Below the pieces are notes generated by a model. That model saw nothing but the letters and a program-made list of their open reading frames with translations. It had not been told where the DNA came from and did no database searches. Positions 10,199-20,506 of a stretch of 64,000 nt of DNA are shown here, piece by piece. The DNA comes from Dryocosmus kuriphilus (lineage: Eukaryota > Arthropoda > Insecta > Hymenoptera > Cynipidae): the NCBI GenBank assembly GCA_038277395.1, contig CM076197.1:99288442-99352441 (forward strand). Direction: 5' to 3'. Both the position numbers and the translations under genes were made by a program. Each line of letters starts with the position of its first letter. Positions within the stretch are counted from its first letter, which is position 1.

Positions 10199-11150
10199 TG
10201 AACAATTTCAAAGCATATACGGTGACACATGACATTCATTGAAAATATGGCCGAATGTTCCGAACATCCTCTTGCCCTTCGGGGTCAAAGTTAGAGCGCC
10301 ACCTAGGAGGGACACCAAACTAATCTAAGGAAATAATAATAATAAGAATTTACCATTTCGGCCTCTGGGAGTGAATCTAGCCTGTTACTGTTCACTATTT
10401 TTTTATGTTGCCTTCGTTGTCAAACAATCGAACGTAGAATGGTCGTTCGAGACAACCAATCCAGAGCTGCCCGCTTGGCGGGCACTTTAAAATGCGGAAT
10501 AATAAACTCAATACTAGTTTAGTAATTGAATGAAAATAATGCAAGTAATATTTATTACTAAAAATTTTTAAAGTGTTAAACATAGTTTATATGAAAAGTT
10601 ACACAAAAATTTTTGAAATTATTCTGAGGTTATGTTTCATAGTGTACTTATAGAGATTATAGCTAATTTACTTACCTTCGTCTTCGTTGCGTATGACGAA
10701 AGGAACTGCAGCAATAATTCGATTTTTCCGAATTCTTAAAGTGCTTTTTGCTTTTGGCATTCTGAAAAATAAACACTCACTTTACGTATATCACAAATTT
10801 CATACTCGAATCATGAAAATTTTCATGGTTATTATACTCCTCCATTTTGTGGAGGCGATGGCGCTACTATTAACTTAATCAGGCTCGGACCCGATCCATA
10901 CGATTTCCCTTACTCCGGGCCACACATGGAGAACCTTATTAGGACCACATCAGGAATAAGGAGCAAATTGGGCACTTTCTGCACGGGAAGCTTCCATTTG
11001 GTGAAAAAACAACTGGCTTTTTGTCAAATTTTCTTATCAAGTGGATATAGACTCCCAGGGCTGTTAAACTACCTCTAAACGTTAAAGATTTTTTTTCTCA
11101 CATGATGGATAACAGTTTTTTAAATTTTGCCTAAAACTGGTAAAAATTCT
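10199..11150. other. Unassigned region with a possible third THAP-like scrap
   Basis: The repeat of the CTCF-like block lies at 10296-10320. The minus-strand frame at 10395-10583 contains LFRILKCPPSGQLWIGCLER, which resembles the middle of a THAP domain (hydrophobic-P stretch, then a Trp and an Arg), but neither zinc-binding half is visible. The assignment is weak. The plus-strand frame at 10687-10878 has no recognised domain. Confidence 0.3.
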
Positions 11151-11440
11151 TTAAAAAGGAAAACGCAAATTCCTATTATTTCGGCTATTCGATCAATTCA
11201 ATAAAAACTCAGGAAGATTCCAAATTAAAAAAATCCTTTCAATTTTAAAGAGCGACGTCTCGACACTAAACTGTGTGTCATCTTCAAGTTCCAACATCTG
11301 GAGACACAAGAGTAAAAATTAGTTTACAAAAAAAAAAGCAAATAAATCGTACGTAAAATGTAAAAATAAGTATAAATAGCTCAAAAAATCGATGTTTAAA
11401 ACGAAAAGGAAACAAAATTTCCAATATTAAAATAAAGGCT
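11150..11440 (-). mobile_element. PLE 3' tail (uninterrupted version)
   Basis: Read on the minus strand, this stretch matches the sequence that follows the PLE C-terminal coding region at about 36875-37045 and then resumes at 39784-39895. Shared words include CCAGATGTTGGAAC, GTCGAGACGTCG (GTCGAAACGTCG in the other copy) and TTTTTATTGAATTGATCGAA. The 2.7 kb element at 37046-39783 is absent here, so this copy serves as the empty insertion site. No coding part is retained. Confidence 0.65.
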
Positions 11441-12184
11441 TTGTAGAGCACATAAAAACGATGCTAAACTAACAACAATAAGAGAACATGTTGCAGATAT
11501 TTGGATAATTCATAAAAATTAAGGAGGCTCCAAAAACTGTAGTGGTTACATTTTTAATAAAAAAAAAAAACAAAGAGTGTATTAATGATTACGATGGAGA
11601 AATAGAGGGTGATGATTAGGCACAAAACAGTAGTTATTTTGATTAAGTTATTGAAGTGTAAAGAATACATGGCGTGTTCAATTAAAAATGAGGAAGTGCG
11701 ATAAAGGCAAAGGGTTTTTAAAAAAAATTTTATTTATTTATATTATGATAATATTGATTTATATTTAGGATTTCAATTTTTAAATTTATAGAGATCTTTT
11801 TCAAGTTATTTACATAAATAGACTCTAAGATTCTTCACGCAGAAGAAAGATCCGTAAAATTTACAAGCCGATCAGTAAAAATAAGGACAACATGAATTTT
11901 TAGTAGATTTTACCTTCTGAATGTACCTTCTGTACATTTCACCCAACGTCCAGTAAAATTTACTGAATTCTGATTTTTCCATACACTTGTAGATTTTACT
12001 AGAAGTTAGGTGAAATGTGCACAAGATCAGTAGATTTAATTAAACTTCTAGGGACTCCCCTGCCTGTTTTACCTTCATGGCTGATCAGTTGAAATTGTCT
12101 AAGTCCAAAAGATAAAATTTTTTTGACGCTATGAATTTTAAGGTTTAGTTAGTTCAGACTTAACAAAAATGAATTTGGTGCAAA
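11441..12184. other. Unassigned AT-rich stretch
   Basis: No gene was recognised. Between about 11860 and 12050 the words AGTAAAATTTAC and AGATTTTACT and the pair ACATTTCACC/GGTGAAATGT form small imperfect inverted repeats, probably a decayed MITE. Confidence 0.4.
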
Positions 12185-12705
12185 AATTTACATAAATTTT
12201 ATCTCTCTAGGTTTTAAAAATTATATAATAAAGGTATAAGTTGAAAGTAGTTTGCCTTTTTTATAAAGCATATTGCATAGATAAGAAACAAGTAATATGA
12301 CATTATACTTTGCAATATTTTTAGGACGATAATAATGACTTGAACTTGATAACCCTTTCCAGATAAAGGATCAAACAAATCGAAATCATACAATTGGCAA
12401 AGGAGGAACTATATATATTATGGGCAAAGAGTTTGATATTTTATTCACTAAATATACATTTAAGGTTGTGTACTTCAGTGATCGTTGATGTTCCCAACTG
12501 AAAAATAAAGAACTGACAGATTCAACATATTTCAAGTTGTATTTTCTCTGGAAAAAATCTTTTTTTCAGAAAATCAGAGGATTTATTATAGGTTCAATCA
12601 ATGTGTCTTTTAATGCAGTAGTTTAAAAATTCCAAATATCAAAAAAGTTTCTCCTGTATAAAGAGAGTAAGCAATTCATCAAATTTATAAACCGTTATTG
12701 TTAGG
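12185..12705 (+). repeat. Tandem paralogue of the peptide-gene locus, exons deleted
   Basis: This segment aligns by eye with the peptide locus further on. The 5' flank (GACATTATACTTTGCAATAT here, GACGTTATACTTTTCCAATA there) is followed directly by the 3' flank (AGTTTGATATTTTATTCACT in both). TATA box, both exons and the intron are missing. A polyadenylation-type AATAAA is kept near 12504. It also keeps sequence beyond the 13991-15978 insertion (CAGAAAATC and ATTATAGGTTCAAT), so it preserves the pre-insertion arrangement. Confidence 0.65.
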
Positions 12706-13204
12706 ACAAATAGAGTCGTGTCGGAATAATATATTCAAAATTAACAATTTAATACTGCTACATATTCAAAATTTAACTATTTTACTCTAACAATAATTTC
12801 AAACTGAAAGTCTACACAATTTAATAATTTCGAAGAGGATTAAACATTTTCAAGTCACTTTCCAACTTAAACAACGAAAAATTGGAAAAAAATTTAGATT
12901 GAAGCCTTAAAATATTCTTCAATATTGTGGATTGATGAAAAAATTTGCAAATGCTGAAATATCATTTATTCAAAGATTCCAAGTTTTATTACAGAGCCAA
13001 AAGCCACTCCTAGATCAAATATTTCCACCCTAAAATTTTGGGAACAAAGTTATTGTAAATTCACAGTGTCTCAAAATATAAGATATATGTGTCAATTATT
13101 GTGAATTGTCAGTTTTTCATTCAAAGTGCAGTATTTGATACGGAAAATTTACGATTCTCGAATATTAAGAATTATATTTTATTTTTTTTAAATGTTCGAT
13201 TATG
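12706..13204. other. Unassigned AT-rich spacer between the two paralogous copies
   Basis: No gene or repeat boundary was recognised. Confidence 0.4.
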
Positions 13205-13372
13205 CTCTTCGCATAAAATTTGTATCTCTAGTTTTTACAAATTATATAATAAACACGTCAGTTGAAACGAGTTAGCCTTTTTCACAGATGAAGCATGTTG
13301 CAGATAAGAAATAGGTGATATGACGTTATACTTTTCCAATATTCTTAGTACGATAATAGTGACTTGAACGGG

Positions 13373-13412
13373 TATATAACAGAGCAAATCGAAAAAAAAA
13401 ATTCAGTTCAGT
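13373..13412 (+). promoter_or_regulatory. TATA box and arthropod initiator of the peptide gene
   Basis: TATATAA at 13373-13379 lies 32 bases upstream of the A of TCAGT (13403-13407), with a second TCAGT immediately after (13408-13412). TCA+1GT is the arthropod initiator, and about 30 bases is the standard TATA spacing. This pairing, rare by chance, points to transcription starting at about 13405, some 54 bases upstream of the ATG. Confidence 0.65.
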
Positions 13413-13458
13413 TTCTGAAATAGTCTACGAGTTGAATATACAATATCCGCATCTTTTT

Positions 13459-13786
13459 ATGATATCAGTCAAAATTAAACTTCCTTCAGCAGCAGATAGT
13501 GTTCCTTGTATTTTCAATATTCATTACTGAATATGCTACAGGTAAGTTTGCATTTCTTCAGTTTCATTTTAGCTGAATTTTTTTTTAAATCTTGGACGTT
13601 ATATCGATACTATAATGACTATTAACAATACATTTTTTTATTTTGGAGTCTTCATTGACAAAATTAGAGTGTCACGGTAAAGAAGGAAAGACTAGATATT
13701 ATGTGGTTCCATGGTATTGCGAAATTAGCGAAAGGATTGGAGGAGCTTGCACTAAAGCAGCTACTTTATGTTGCGCAAATCCTTAA
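13459..13786 (+). pseudogene. Two-exon secreted cysteine-rich (defensin-like) peptide gene with a frame break
   Basis: Exon 1 runs to 13541 and ends at a consensus donor (G|GTAAGT). The intron is 13542-13667 (126 bp, acceptor AATTAG). Exon 2 is 13668-13786, ending in TAA. Exon 1 encodes a hydrophobic signal-peptide core, about residues IVFLVFSIF, then a polar stretch. Exon 2 encodes a mature peptide of about 39 residues with cysteines spaced C-x15-C-x9-C-x6-CC. The C-x9-C-x6-CC end matches the spacing of cysteines 3-6 in beta-defensin-type peptides; one early cysteine of that pattern is absent. AATAAA lies at 13952. The only ATG downstream of the initiator (13459) is one base out of register with the signal-peptide frame; the offset arises before about 13475, next to an A4 run, so it may be a real mutation or a sequence error. 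An antimicrobial or venom-type role is plausible by structure only. Confidence 0.6.
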
Positions 13787-13990
13787 GACTGATCTTCGAT
13801 TCTCTTTTCGAAACAAAGGACCAAACAAATTTCAAGCATGCAATCGGAAAAAAAAGGGTACTATAATATGATCCAAGAGTTTGATATTTTATTCACTAAA
13901 TATACACTGAGGATTGTGTACTTCAGTAGGCGTTGATGTTCCTAACTGAGAAATAAAAAAACTGACAGATTCAACATTTTTCAATTTGCA

Positions 13991-15978
13991 GGGTAAGCGA
14001 TACAGTCGTTGCCACCCGATAGTCGTTGCCAAGGTTACACTGTAGGGTCAATTTAAAGATTATGGTATGAAGAAGAAGTATATTCCAAATAGTTTAAAAG
14101 GTACGTATTCCATGCTTTTGACCATTAACCATAGGAGGCCGAAAAATATCTTTATATAGTGAAAAAATTACTTTCTGTCATGATTCAAGAAAAACAGATT
14201 TCTACACTATTTCCTGATGAATTTGACAACGTTATATAGTTTTTGTAAATCTAACTTTTGTATATATTCCAAATTATTCTAGAAGTACTAAGGTTAAATA
14301 CCATAATTCTTGAATCCATAGAACTCTTGTTCAATACGCAACAATTTCGATTTTGAACTTTTTACTGAGAAAATAATAATTGGCATCAACCGTTGGAGAG
14401 AGAGACAGACAAAAGTAAATTCTCCATATATATGTTACGGACAATGACCGGAATCGGTCAATGTCGGAGAATGGCCGGTCTTTGACGACAATGCCCGGCG
14501 CCATTGGGCATTGTTGACAACGGCCGGGAATTGTCAATAATGTCCACTGCCGTCGGGCATTGTCTATTACAGTCGGTAGACTCACTTCATTTCGGACATT
14601 GGCCGATCATTGATGACAATGCCCAGCCGTCTACGGGCATTGTTGTCAAAATCGGAAATCTATCTGTCTCGACTCTTTCAAAATTAGTTATATTTAACAA
14701 CAGGAATATTTTCCTTGATTTTATCAATTATTTTTGAGAATAGTATGAAGGCGCTTTGAAGAGATTTGTCGATCAAGAGAAAAGCGATTTTCTTATTACT
14801 ATTGTTGTGGTTGTAATTATTGGGGCTGGAAAGGGGGTTGCAAAGGGGGTTGGAGGGGGCTTGAAATTGAGGTGGAGGGGCCGAAAAATGAGGGGGAGAT
14901 TTTCTTGAAAACTCATGATTAAACATTGGCCACACACGTTCGGGTATTGTTGACAATGCCCGGCCAATGTCCGATGTAATATTAGTTCTTCAACATTGAC
15001 CGAGACCCGTGGGCATTGTCAGCAATGACCGGGAGATGTCAACAATGCCCGACGTCTGCGGGCATTGTCGACCATGGCCGGGCATTGTCGACAATGCCCG
15101 ATTCCGGTCTTTGGCCGTAACATGTATCGATGAAAGTGTCACCGAAGAGCATTTTCATACAATTTTATAAACTCTACGGTAAAACTGACATTGCAACCGA
15201 TAACAGCGACAATTAAGGGAATCAAGACTTTTTGCCAAATTTGTAGATTACTGTCTTTTTCATTACAGCTACTGTAGTTTTGGAAAAAAAATATTTTTGA
15301 TGAGAAGAAAGATGAAATTCGATGTTCATTTCAATTTGATTTCATTTTCAGGAATGATTTTAAAACAATTTTGAATTCAGTATTCGGATATTCGTTGGAG
15401 CAGAAACACGCCAGTTTTTGTTCCAGCGAATAATTGTCTATTTCTTTTCTTTTTACAAAAAACTTTTTAAAAAATATTTATACTAAATATCTGATATATT
15501 CAATTGTTCTTACAAACTTTAAGTTACAAACACATCTCACATTCTTAAAATATGCTCCAATTTAAACATAACACCAAAAAAAAAAATTCAAGATTTCAAT
15601 CTTTAGATACTATTTTTGACGCTCCAAATTTCTTGCACAATAACTATTTAAGAGAAAAACCTGTTTCAAATGTAAAGAACCATAACATCTTGATTTGATG
15701 AGGACAACGGCTCGTTGTCGAAATGTCATTACAATATTATATTCTTGAATAAACTGTTTGTTGCCATTCAAATGGATATTGAATCCAAAATTATTTTGAT
15801 GAAAAATTTGTTTATTTACAAGCATCTAAACTATATTTAATCGTATAGTTTCAAAAATGCCAATTTTCTGGGAATCAATTACGCTTATCTGCAATACCAA
15901 ACATTCGACTCGTGATTTTATATTTTAATTTGTCTGCGTAAATGTCCCTTAAAATCACAACGACTGTACCGCTTACCC
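13991..15978. mobile_element. 1.99 kb TIR element inserted beside the peptide gene
   Basis: GGGTAAGCGATACAGTCGTT at the left end is mirrored by AACGACTGTACCGCTTACCC at the right. The right flank is TA and the left flank is CA where the paralogous empty copy near 12540 has TA, consistent with a TA target duplication with one change. CGATA..AGTCGTTGCC is repeated just inside the left end. The short minus-strand frame at 15610-15825 has no recognised domain, so the element is non-autonomous. Confidence 0.75.
14433..15122. mobile_element. Palindrome-rich element nested inside the 13991-15978 element
   Basis: The ends TGTTACGGACAATGACCGGA and (inverted) CCGGTCTTTGGCCGTAACA match apart from one or two bases. 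Both subterminal parts consist of repeated, alternately oriented GGGCATTGT-GACAATGCCC words (for example TTGTCGACAATGCCCG near 15087). A G-rich block at 14824-14900 (GGGGCTGG, GGAGGGGGC) separates them. No transposase is present. Overlapping short open frames (14331-14967) are by-products of the repeats. Confidence 0.65.
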
Positions 15979-16189
15979 TATTTTTCTCTTACATAAATAT
16001 TTTTTCCAGAAAATCCGAGTGTCCATTATAGGTCCAATTAATGTATCTTGTAGAAAAACGAATAAATTTCTAAGTTACTGTAGTATAATCCAAGAGAAAC
16101 TGTATAATATTCCAAATATGAAAAATGTTTTCCTTATGTAAACAAAGTAAATAATTTTTCAAATTTGTAAATTGGTATTGGTAGATCAA

Positions 16190-17496
16190 TCCCACTGGGA
16201 AGCCGGATAAATTCCTACCAAAGTATTAGGTATGAGACAAATTAGTTCTTAAATACCAACTTTTATTACAATTTTGAAAAAGTCCTTATAGGGACAAAAA
16301 TAAAGGAAACTTTAAATTTCCTTATTTCAAAATTTTTACAAGTGTACATGGGATTTATGTCACAAAAAGTTACTGCTTAAATAGTAATAAAGTATCACAA
16401 AAGTTTAAAACATGTCCTGTTTCAGGAGGACTTTTTAAGGACAAAAGTAACGGAAATAATTTTTGAAAAAATGTTTGCAAATCCTATTTAATTTTTGGGA
16501 CAATAATACAAGAAAGGTTCAATTTCATTTTTTCTTTCATTATATGTTTACAAGTGTTCATGGGATTTAAGTTTGAAAAAGATCCTTTTAATTCATTTTT
16601 GTGACAAAAGTACAAGAAAAGATCCTTTCCATTTTTTTTTTTCAAAGTTTTAACAAGTGATTTATATCCATAAAAAGTACTCTTGAAACAGGACTAATGT
16701 ACCAAAAAATTTCAAAAAATGGTTTCAAGAGGATCTTTTCAAGAGAAAAGTACCGAAAAAGTTCCACTTCATTTTTTTTCTCAATTTTTTGAAGTCCTAA
16801 TTAATTTCTGAGGCAAAAGTACAGGAAAAGTTTTCTTTCTTTCAAAAATTTTGAAGCCTAATGCATTTTTGGGACAAAATTACGAAAAAAGTTCCATTTC
16901 ATTTTTTCAAAACTTCTACAAGTGCTCATAGTATTTATGTCCCAAAAAGGACTGCTGAAGTAGAACAAAGGTACGAAAAAGCTTCAAAACATGTACAGTT
17001 TCATCAGGACTTACTTAGGACTTAAATTCCATGAGAACCTGTAAAATCTTTGAAAAAAAAATGAAATAGAATTTTTCTAGTTTTTGTCCCAAAAATGAAT
17101 TACTTGCAAAATTTGTTTTTAAATTAAGTGGGCCTTTTCCGGACTTTTATCCTAATTCAAAAGTAATTTCTTTGACATAAATCCCATTAGACCAGTGAAC
17201 ACGTGTATAAATTTAAAAAAAAAGAATCAAATGGGACTTTTCTCGTACTCTTGTCCCAAAAATTAAATAGGATTTGCAAACTTTAAAAACAAAAATAAAG
17301 TCCTCCTGAAACAGGATATGTTTTAAACCTTTTTTGGTACTTCGGTCCTACTTAAACAGTACTTTTTTGGGACAAAAATCCCATGTGTACTTGTAAAAAT
17401 TTTGAAAAAAAGGAAATGGAACTTTTTTTTACTTTTTTCCCTGTAAGGACTTTTAAAAAACTTGAAAGTGGAACTTTATCCGGCATCCCAATGGGA
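16190..17496. mobile_element. 1.3 kb TIR element made of internally repeated units
   Basis: The 22 bases at 16190-16211 (CCACTGGGAAGCCGGATAAA at the core) match the complement of 17475-17496 at 20 positions. The interior repeats degenerate units around GTACTTTTGTCCC, AAAAAGTCCT and CATGGGATTTATGTC, in one orientation on the left half and inverted on the right. The frame at 17383-17604 is a by-product. A related fragment lies at 24130-24610. Confidence 0.65.
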
Positions 17497-17732
17497 CTTC
17501 TTCCTTACTCGGGTATCTCTGATTTTTTCACGTTAATATTAAAAATAATATATTACATGCGCTGTAGGGGAAACATTCTCTATCAAAAATGTTTTAAAAT
17601 TTAAAGTACTTTCGATCACAAAAGTGATTAAATTTTCAAAACTTTTGTGTTTTGAAGTAAAATTAATTCATGTGTGATGTCGAAACTTTTATGTTCTAAA
17701 TTATTTTCAGATAAAAGTAAAATCAAATAATT
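17497..17732. other. AT-rich spacer
   Basis: No feature was recognised. It links the 16190-17496 element to the first low-complexity family member. Confidence 0.4.
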
Positions 17733-18176
17733 TCGAGGAGTCAACCACTCAAGTATTCCTCGTACACTCACGAAGCATTCTCATGTATTCCGCCAATATT
17801 CCTATATATTCCCAGGTATTCTTAATATTTTTTATTCCCTCATATTCCAAGTATTCCGTGATTTACATTGAAATATATAAATATTCCTAAGTATTCTGAA
17901 GTATATCCCAATATTTATAAGTATTCTCAAATATTCCCTCATATTACTTGTACTCACAGATATTGCGAAGTATTCGAAAGTATTCCCAAACATCCGAAGT
18001 ATTCCTAAACATTCAAAGGCATTACCCAATATTTTTAAGTATTCTCAAACATTCCTTTATATTCCTTCTATTCACGCAGATATTCTGAGGTATTTCAAAG
18101 TATTATCAAGTATTCACAAGTATTCTTTGCGAATATATTCCACGTAGGCCCAAACTGAGTGTGGTCGATGCCTCGA
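17733..18176. mobile_element. Low-complexity TIR family, copy A (shortest)
   Basis: It starts TCGAGGAGTCAACCACTCAA and ends with GTGTGGTCGATGCCTCGA; the complement of the end gives TCGAGGCATCGACCACACTC, an imperfect terminal inverted repeat. The body is built of AAGTATTC/ATATTCC words. It contains both end modules of the family but none of the GAAATCCTT core seen in copies B, C and D. Confidence 0.6.
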
Positions 18177-18725
18177 AAAATTCGAAAACAAAATTAGCAA
18201 TTTGTAGAATACGCTGAAAAGTGGAATGAACGATTTGTTCAGGCAGCAGCAGTAGATTAAATTAATATTCGATATTTTATTCAGGGGCGCCTTGGAGAAC
18301 GAAAATCAGTAGCTAGTTCGAGGGGGGATTGATATCGGTTTCGAAGGGCGACCTCTAGAAAAGACCGCCTGACCGCGGTGGGCCCTCTTCATGGTTGTGG
18401 CATGGTGTGCCCTATAAGAAGTGATCGTTACTGCATGCCGCCCTATAATCTACACGGGCTAATGACGTCCATTACGTTACTGCGCGTCGTGCCCGCTTCG
18501 CCCGCTCGCGTCGTCCACTCGCTTGGCCACGGTCCTGATACGCGACTCTTGGAAGATTTTCTCTTTCTCTCGTCTCATCTCTATACAACTGACCACACAG
18601 AACACACACCACAGGGGCGGATCCGATCACTGGAAGCTGTATTCTTTCGCAAATTACTCATCTCTCAATCAATAAAAAAAAAAAATCCCTTTACTGAATC
18701 CATAGAGAATCAGGCAGGTCTTATA
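18177..18725. other. GC-rich island without a supported gene
   Basis: From about 18280 to 18620 the composition is clearly richer in GC (for example GCGCGTCGTGCCCGCTTCGC near 18480). The plus-strand frame at 18378-18746 shows no recognised domain and has a composition expected of random frames. It may be unique non-coding or regulatory DNA. Confidence 0.35.
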
Positions 18726-19657
18726 CGAGGTGTGATCAAAAAGTAAGGTGACTTTTTGAATTTCGCGGGATGCGTACAGTCGATATTCGTTTTCTTTTTT
18801 TCTTATGTTGGTACACTCGTCCCAAACATATGTGCACAGTTTCAGCTATATAGCATTTTTTGTTTGTAATAGGCACAAAGGTTAAAAGTGTTTTGCGTGC
18901 TCGGCGATTTTCTGCTGTCGAAAAAAAAATGGATCAAAGAATTTGCATCCAATTTTGTGTAAAAAATGGAAATAAGTGCTCCAAAACACTTGAAATGTTG
19001 ACAGTGGCATACGGTGAGTGTACTCGTTTCTAAGTGGTACAAGCTCTTTCGGGAAGGCCGAGAAGATGTTAATGACGAAGCTCGCCCTGGACGTCCCAGC
19101 ACGTCAAATGTCAAGGTTTTGCTTACCATTTTCTTCGATTATCATGGCGTTGTGCATCAGGAGTTCTTACCACCAGGTCGTACGGTTAATAAAGAGTATT
19201 ACTTTGAAGTTATGCGCCGTTTGCGTGAAGCAATACGAAAAAAGCGTCCGGAATTGTAGAAAAACCAGTCATGGTTATTGCACCACGATAATGCGCCAGC
19301 TCACACGTCATTGCTTGTTCGTAATTTTTTGGCCAATAACAACACCATAATCATGCCTCAGCCACCGTATTCACCAGATTTGGCTCCCTGCGACTTTTCC
19401 TGTTTCCAAAACTGAAAAGACGCATGAAAGGATGGCGTTTTGCAACGATTGAGGAGATAAAGACCGCACCGCTGGAAGAGCTGAAGGCTATACCAAAAAG
19501 TGCTAATCAGAAATGCTTTGAGGATTGGAAAAAACGCTGGCACAAATGTATTATATCCGAGGGGGATCACTTTGTAAGGGACAACATCAATATTGATGAA
19601 TAAATAAATATTTTCTGATAAAAATAAAAAGTCACCTTACTTTTTGATCACATCTCG
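18726..19657 (+). mobile_element. Mariner element with internal deletion
   Basis: Terminal inverted repeats CGAGGTGTGATCAAAAAGTA and its near-complement at 19630-19657 are flanked by TA on both sides (18724-18725, 19658-19659). At 932 bp it is shorter than the usual ~1.3 kb because part of the transposase is missing. Confidence 0.92.
18929..19603 (+). pseudogene. Mariner transposase relic
   Basis: Three pieces lie in three frames. The N-terminal helix-turn-helix region starts at ATG 18929 (MDQRICIQFCVKNGNKCSKT) and hits a stop near 19031. The second piece (WYKLFREGREDVNDEARPGR) jumps directly from GRPSTS to SNVKVLL, so about 130 residues are deleted, including the first catalytic Asp region. 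It ends at a TAG (19257) where a Trp codon is expected. The same frame then gives HHDNAPAHTSLL and PPYSPDLAPCDF, which carry the second and third catalytic acidic residues of the mariner DD34D triad. After a further frameshift near 19411 the C-terminal part (WKKRWHKCIISEG) runs to a TAA at 19601. It cannot make active transposase. Confidence 0.9.
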
Positions 19658-19659
19658 TA

Positions 19660-19811
19660 CACTTCAAGTCGCGGAGTATGTTATTTCTCAGAGGAAATTA
19701 GGCGACACGTATTTTTCTAGTTTGCGAATGAAATTTTTTCTACGAATTTATGAGTATTGGAATTTTGAAGCGTGTTTTGTTAAAAAAAAGGCACATATTT
19801 TTTTTTTAAAG

Positions 19812-19849
<38 letters not shown>

Positions 19850-20504
19850 CTTTGGACCTAATCCTGGGAGTTTTATGCGGGCGTGAAAGTGAATTTTTCT
19901 CGCAAACAACGGCAAATACGAAAAGAAAGTTATGAGAATAGTTTACACATTTAAGAAAGTTCTACAGAAATTTCCTTACTCATTTATAATATCTTGCAGC
20001 ATTTACGAGACACATTGGAAAATTTAAATTTCATAAACAAAAAAATTCTTTTGACTCCTGGATTAGGGAAATCTTCATCTAAATGTTCCTTTAGAAAATT
20101 TTCAACGAATGAACACGCGAGAGTGAAAGAATGGTGCCGTCCATCCATTTTTTGTTTATGAAAATTGCATTTTCGAATTTTTCTCGCAAATCGTGTAAGA
20201 TACTATAAATGAGATATAGATGTTTTTATAGAACTTTTTTTAAATGTACAAACTATTTTCATAATTTTTTTCGTATCTGTTGTTTGGAAGTAAAATTCAA
20301 AAAATGCGTTTCATGAAAAATTTCTCCTGGCCACAAAAGTTGTTTAGCCCACATAAAACTCACAGCATGTCTTCCTTATGAAAGTACAAATTCAACAAAG
20401 GAATAGTAAAGAATATAACTATATGTTTTTTGAGAAAAAGGACTTTTAATATTCACTTTTTTTATTTGAATTTTTATGTCGCCTAGTTTCCTCTAAAAAC
20501 AACA
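19660..20504. other. Unassigned AT-rich spacer with a (TA)n tract
   Basis: No gene was recognised. The frame at 19644-19886 owes part of its length to the (TA)n run. Two stretches (19885-19935 and 20180-20230) share words such as TTTTTCTCGCAAA in the same orientation, hinting at an old duplication. Confidence 0.4.
19813..19848. repeat. (TA)n microsatellite
   Basis: About 18 uninterrupted TA units. Confidence 0.95.
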
Positions 20505-20506
20505 TA

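Noticed and set aside
10687..10878. Small membrane protein
   Set aside because: The hydrophobic stretch is what AT-rich DNA encodes by chance; no homology or promoter supports it.
18378..18746. 122-codon plus-strand frame in a GC-rich island
   Set aside because: GC-rich DNA gives long frames by chance. No domain is recognisable and the frame runs on into the start of the mariner element.
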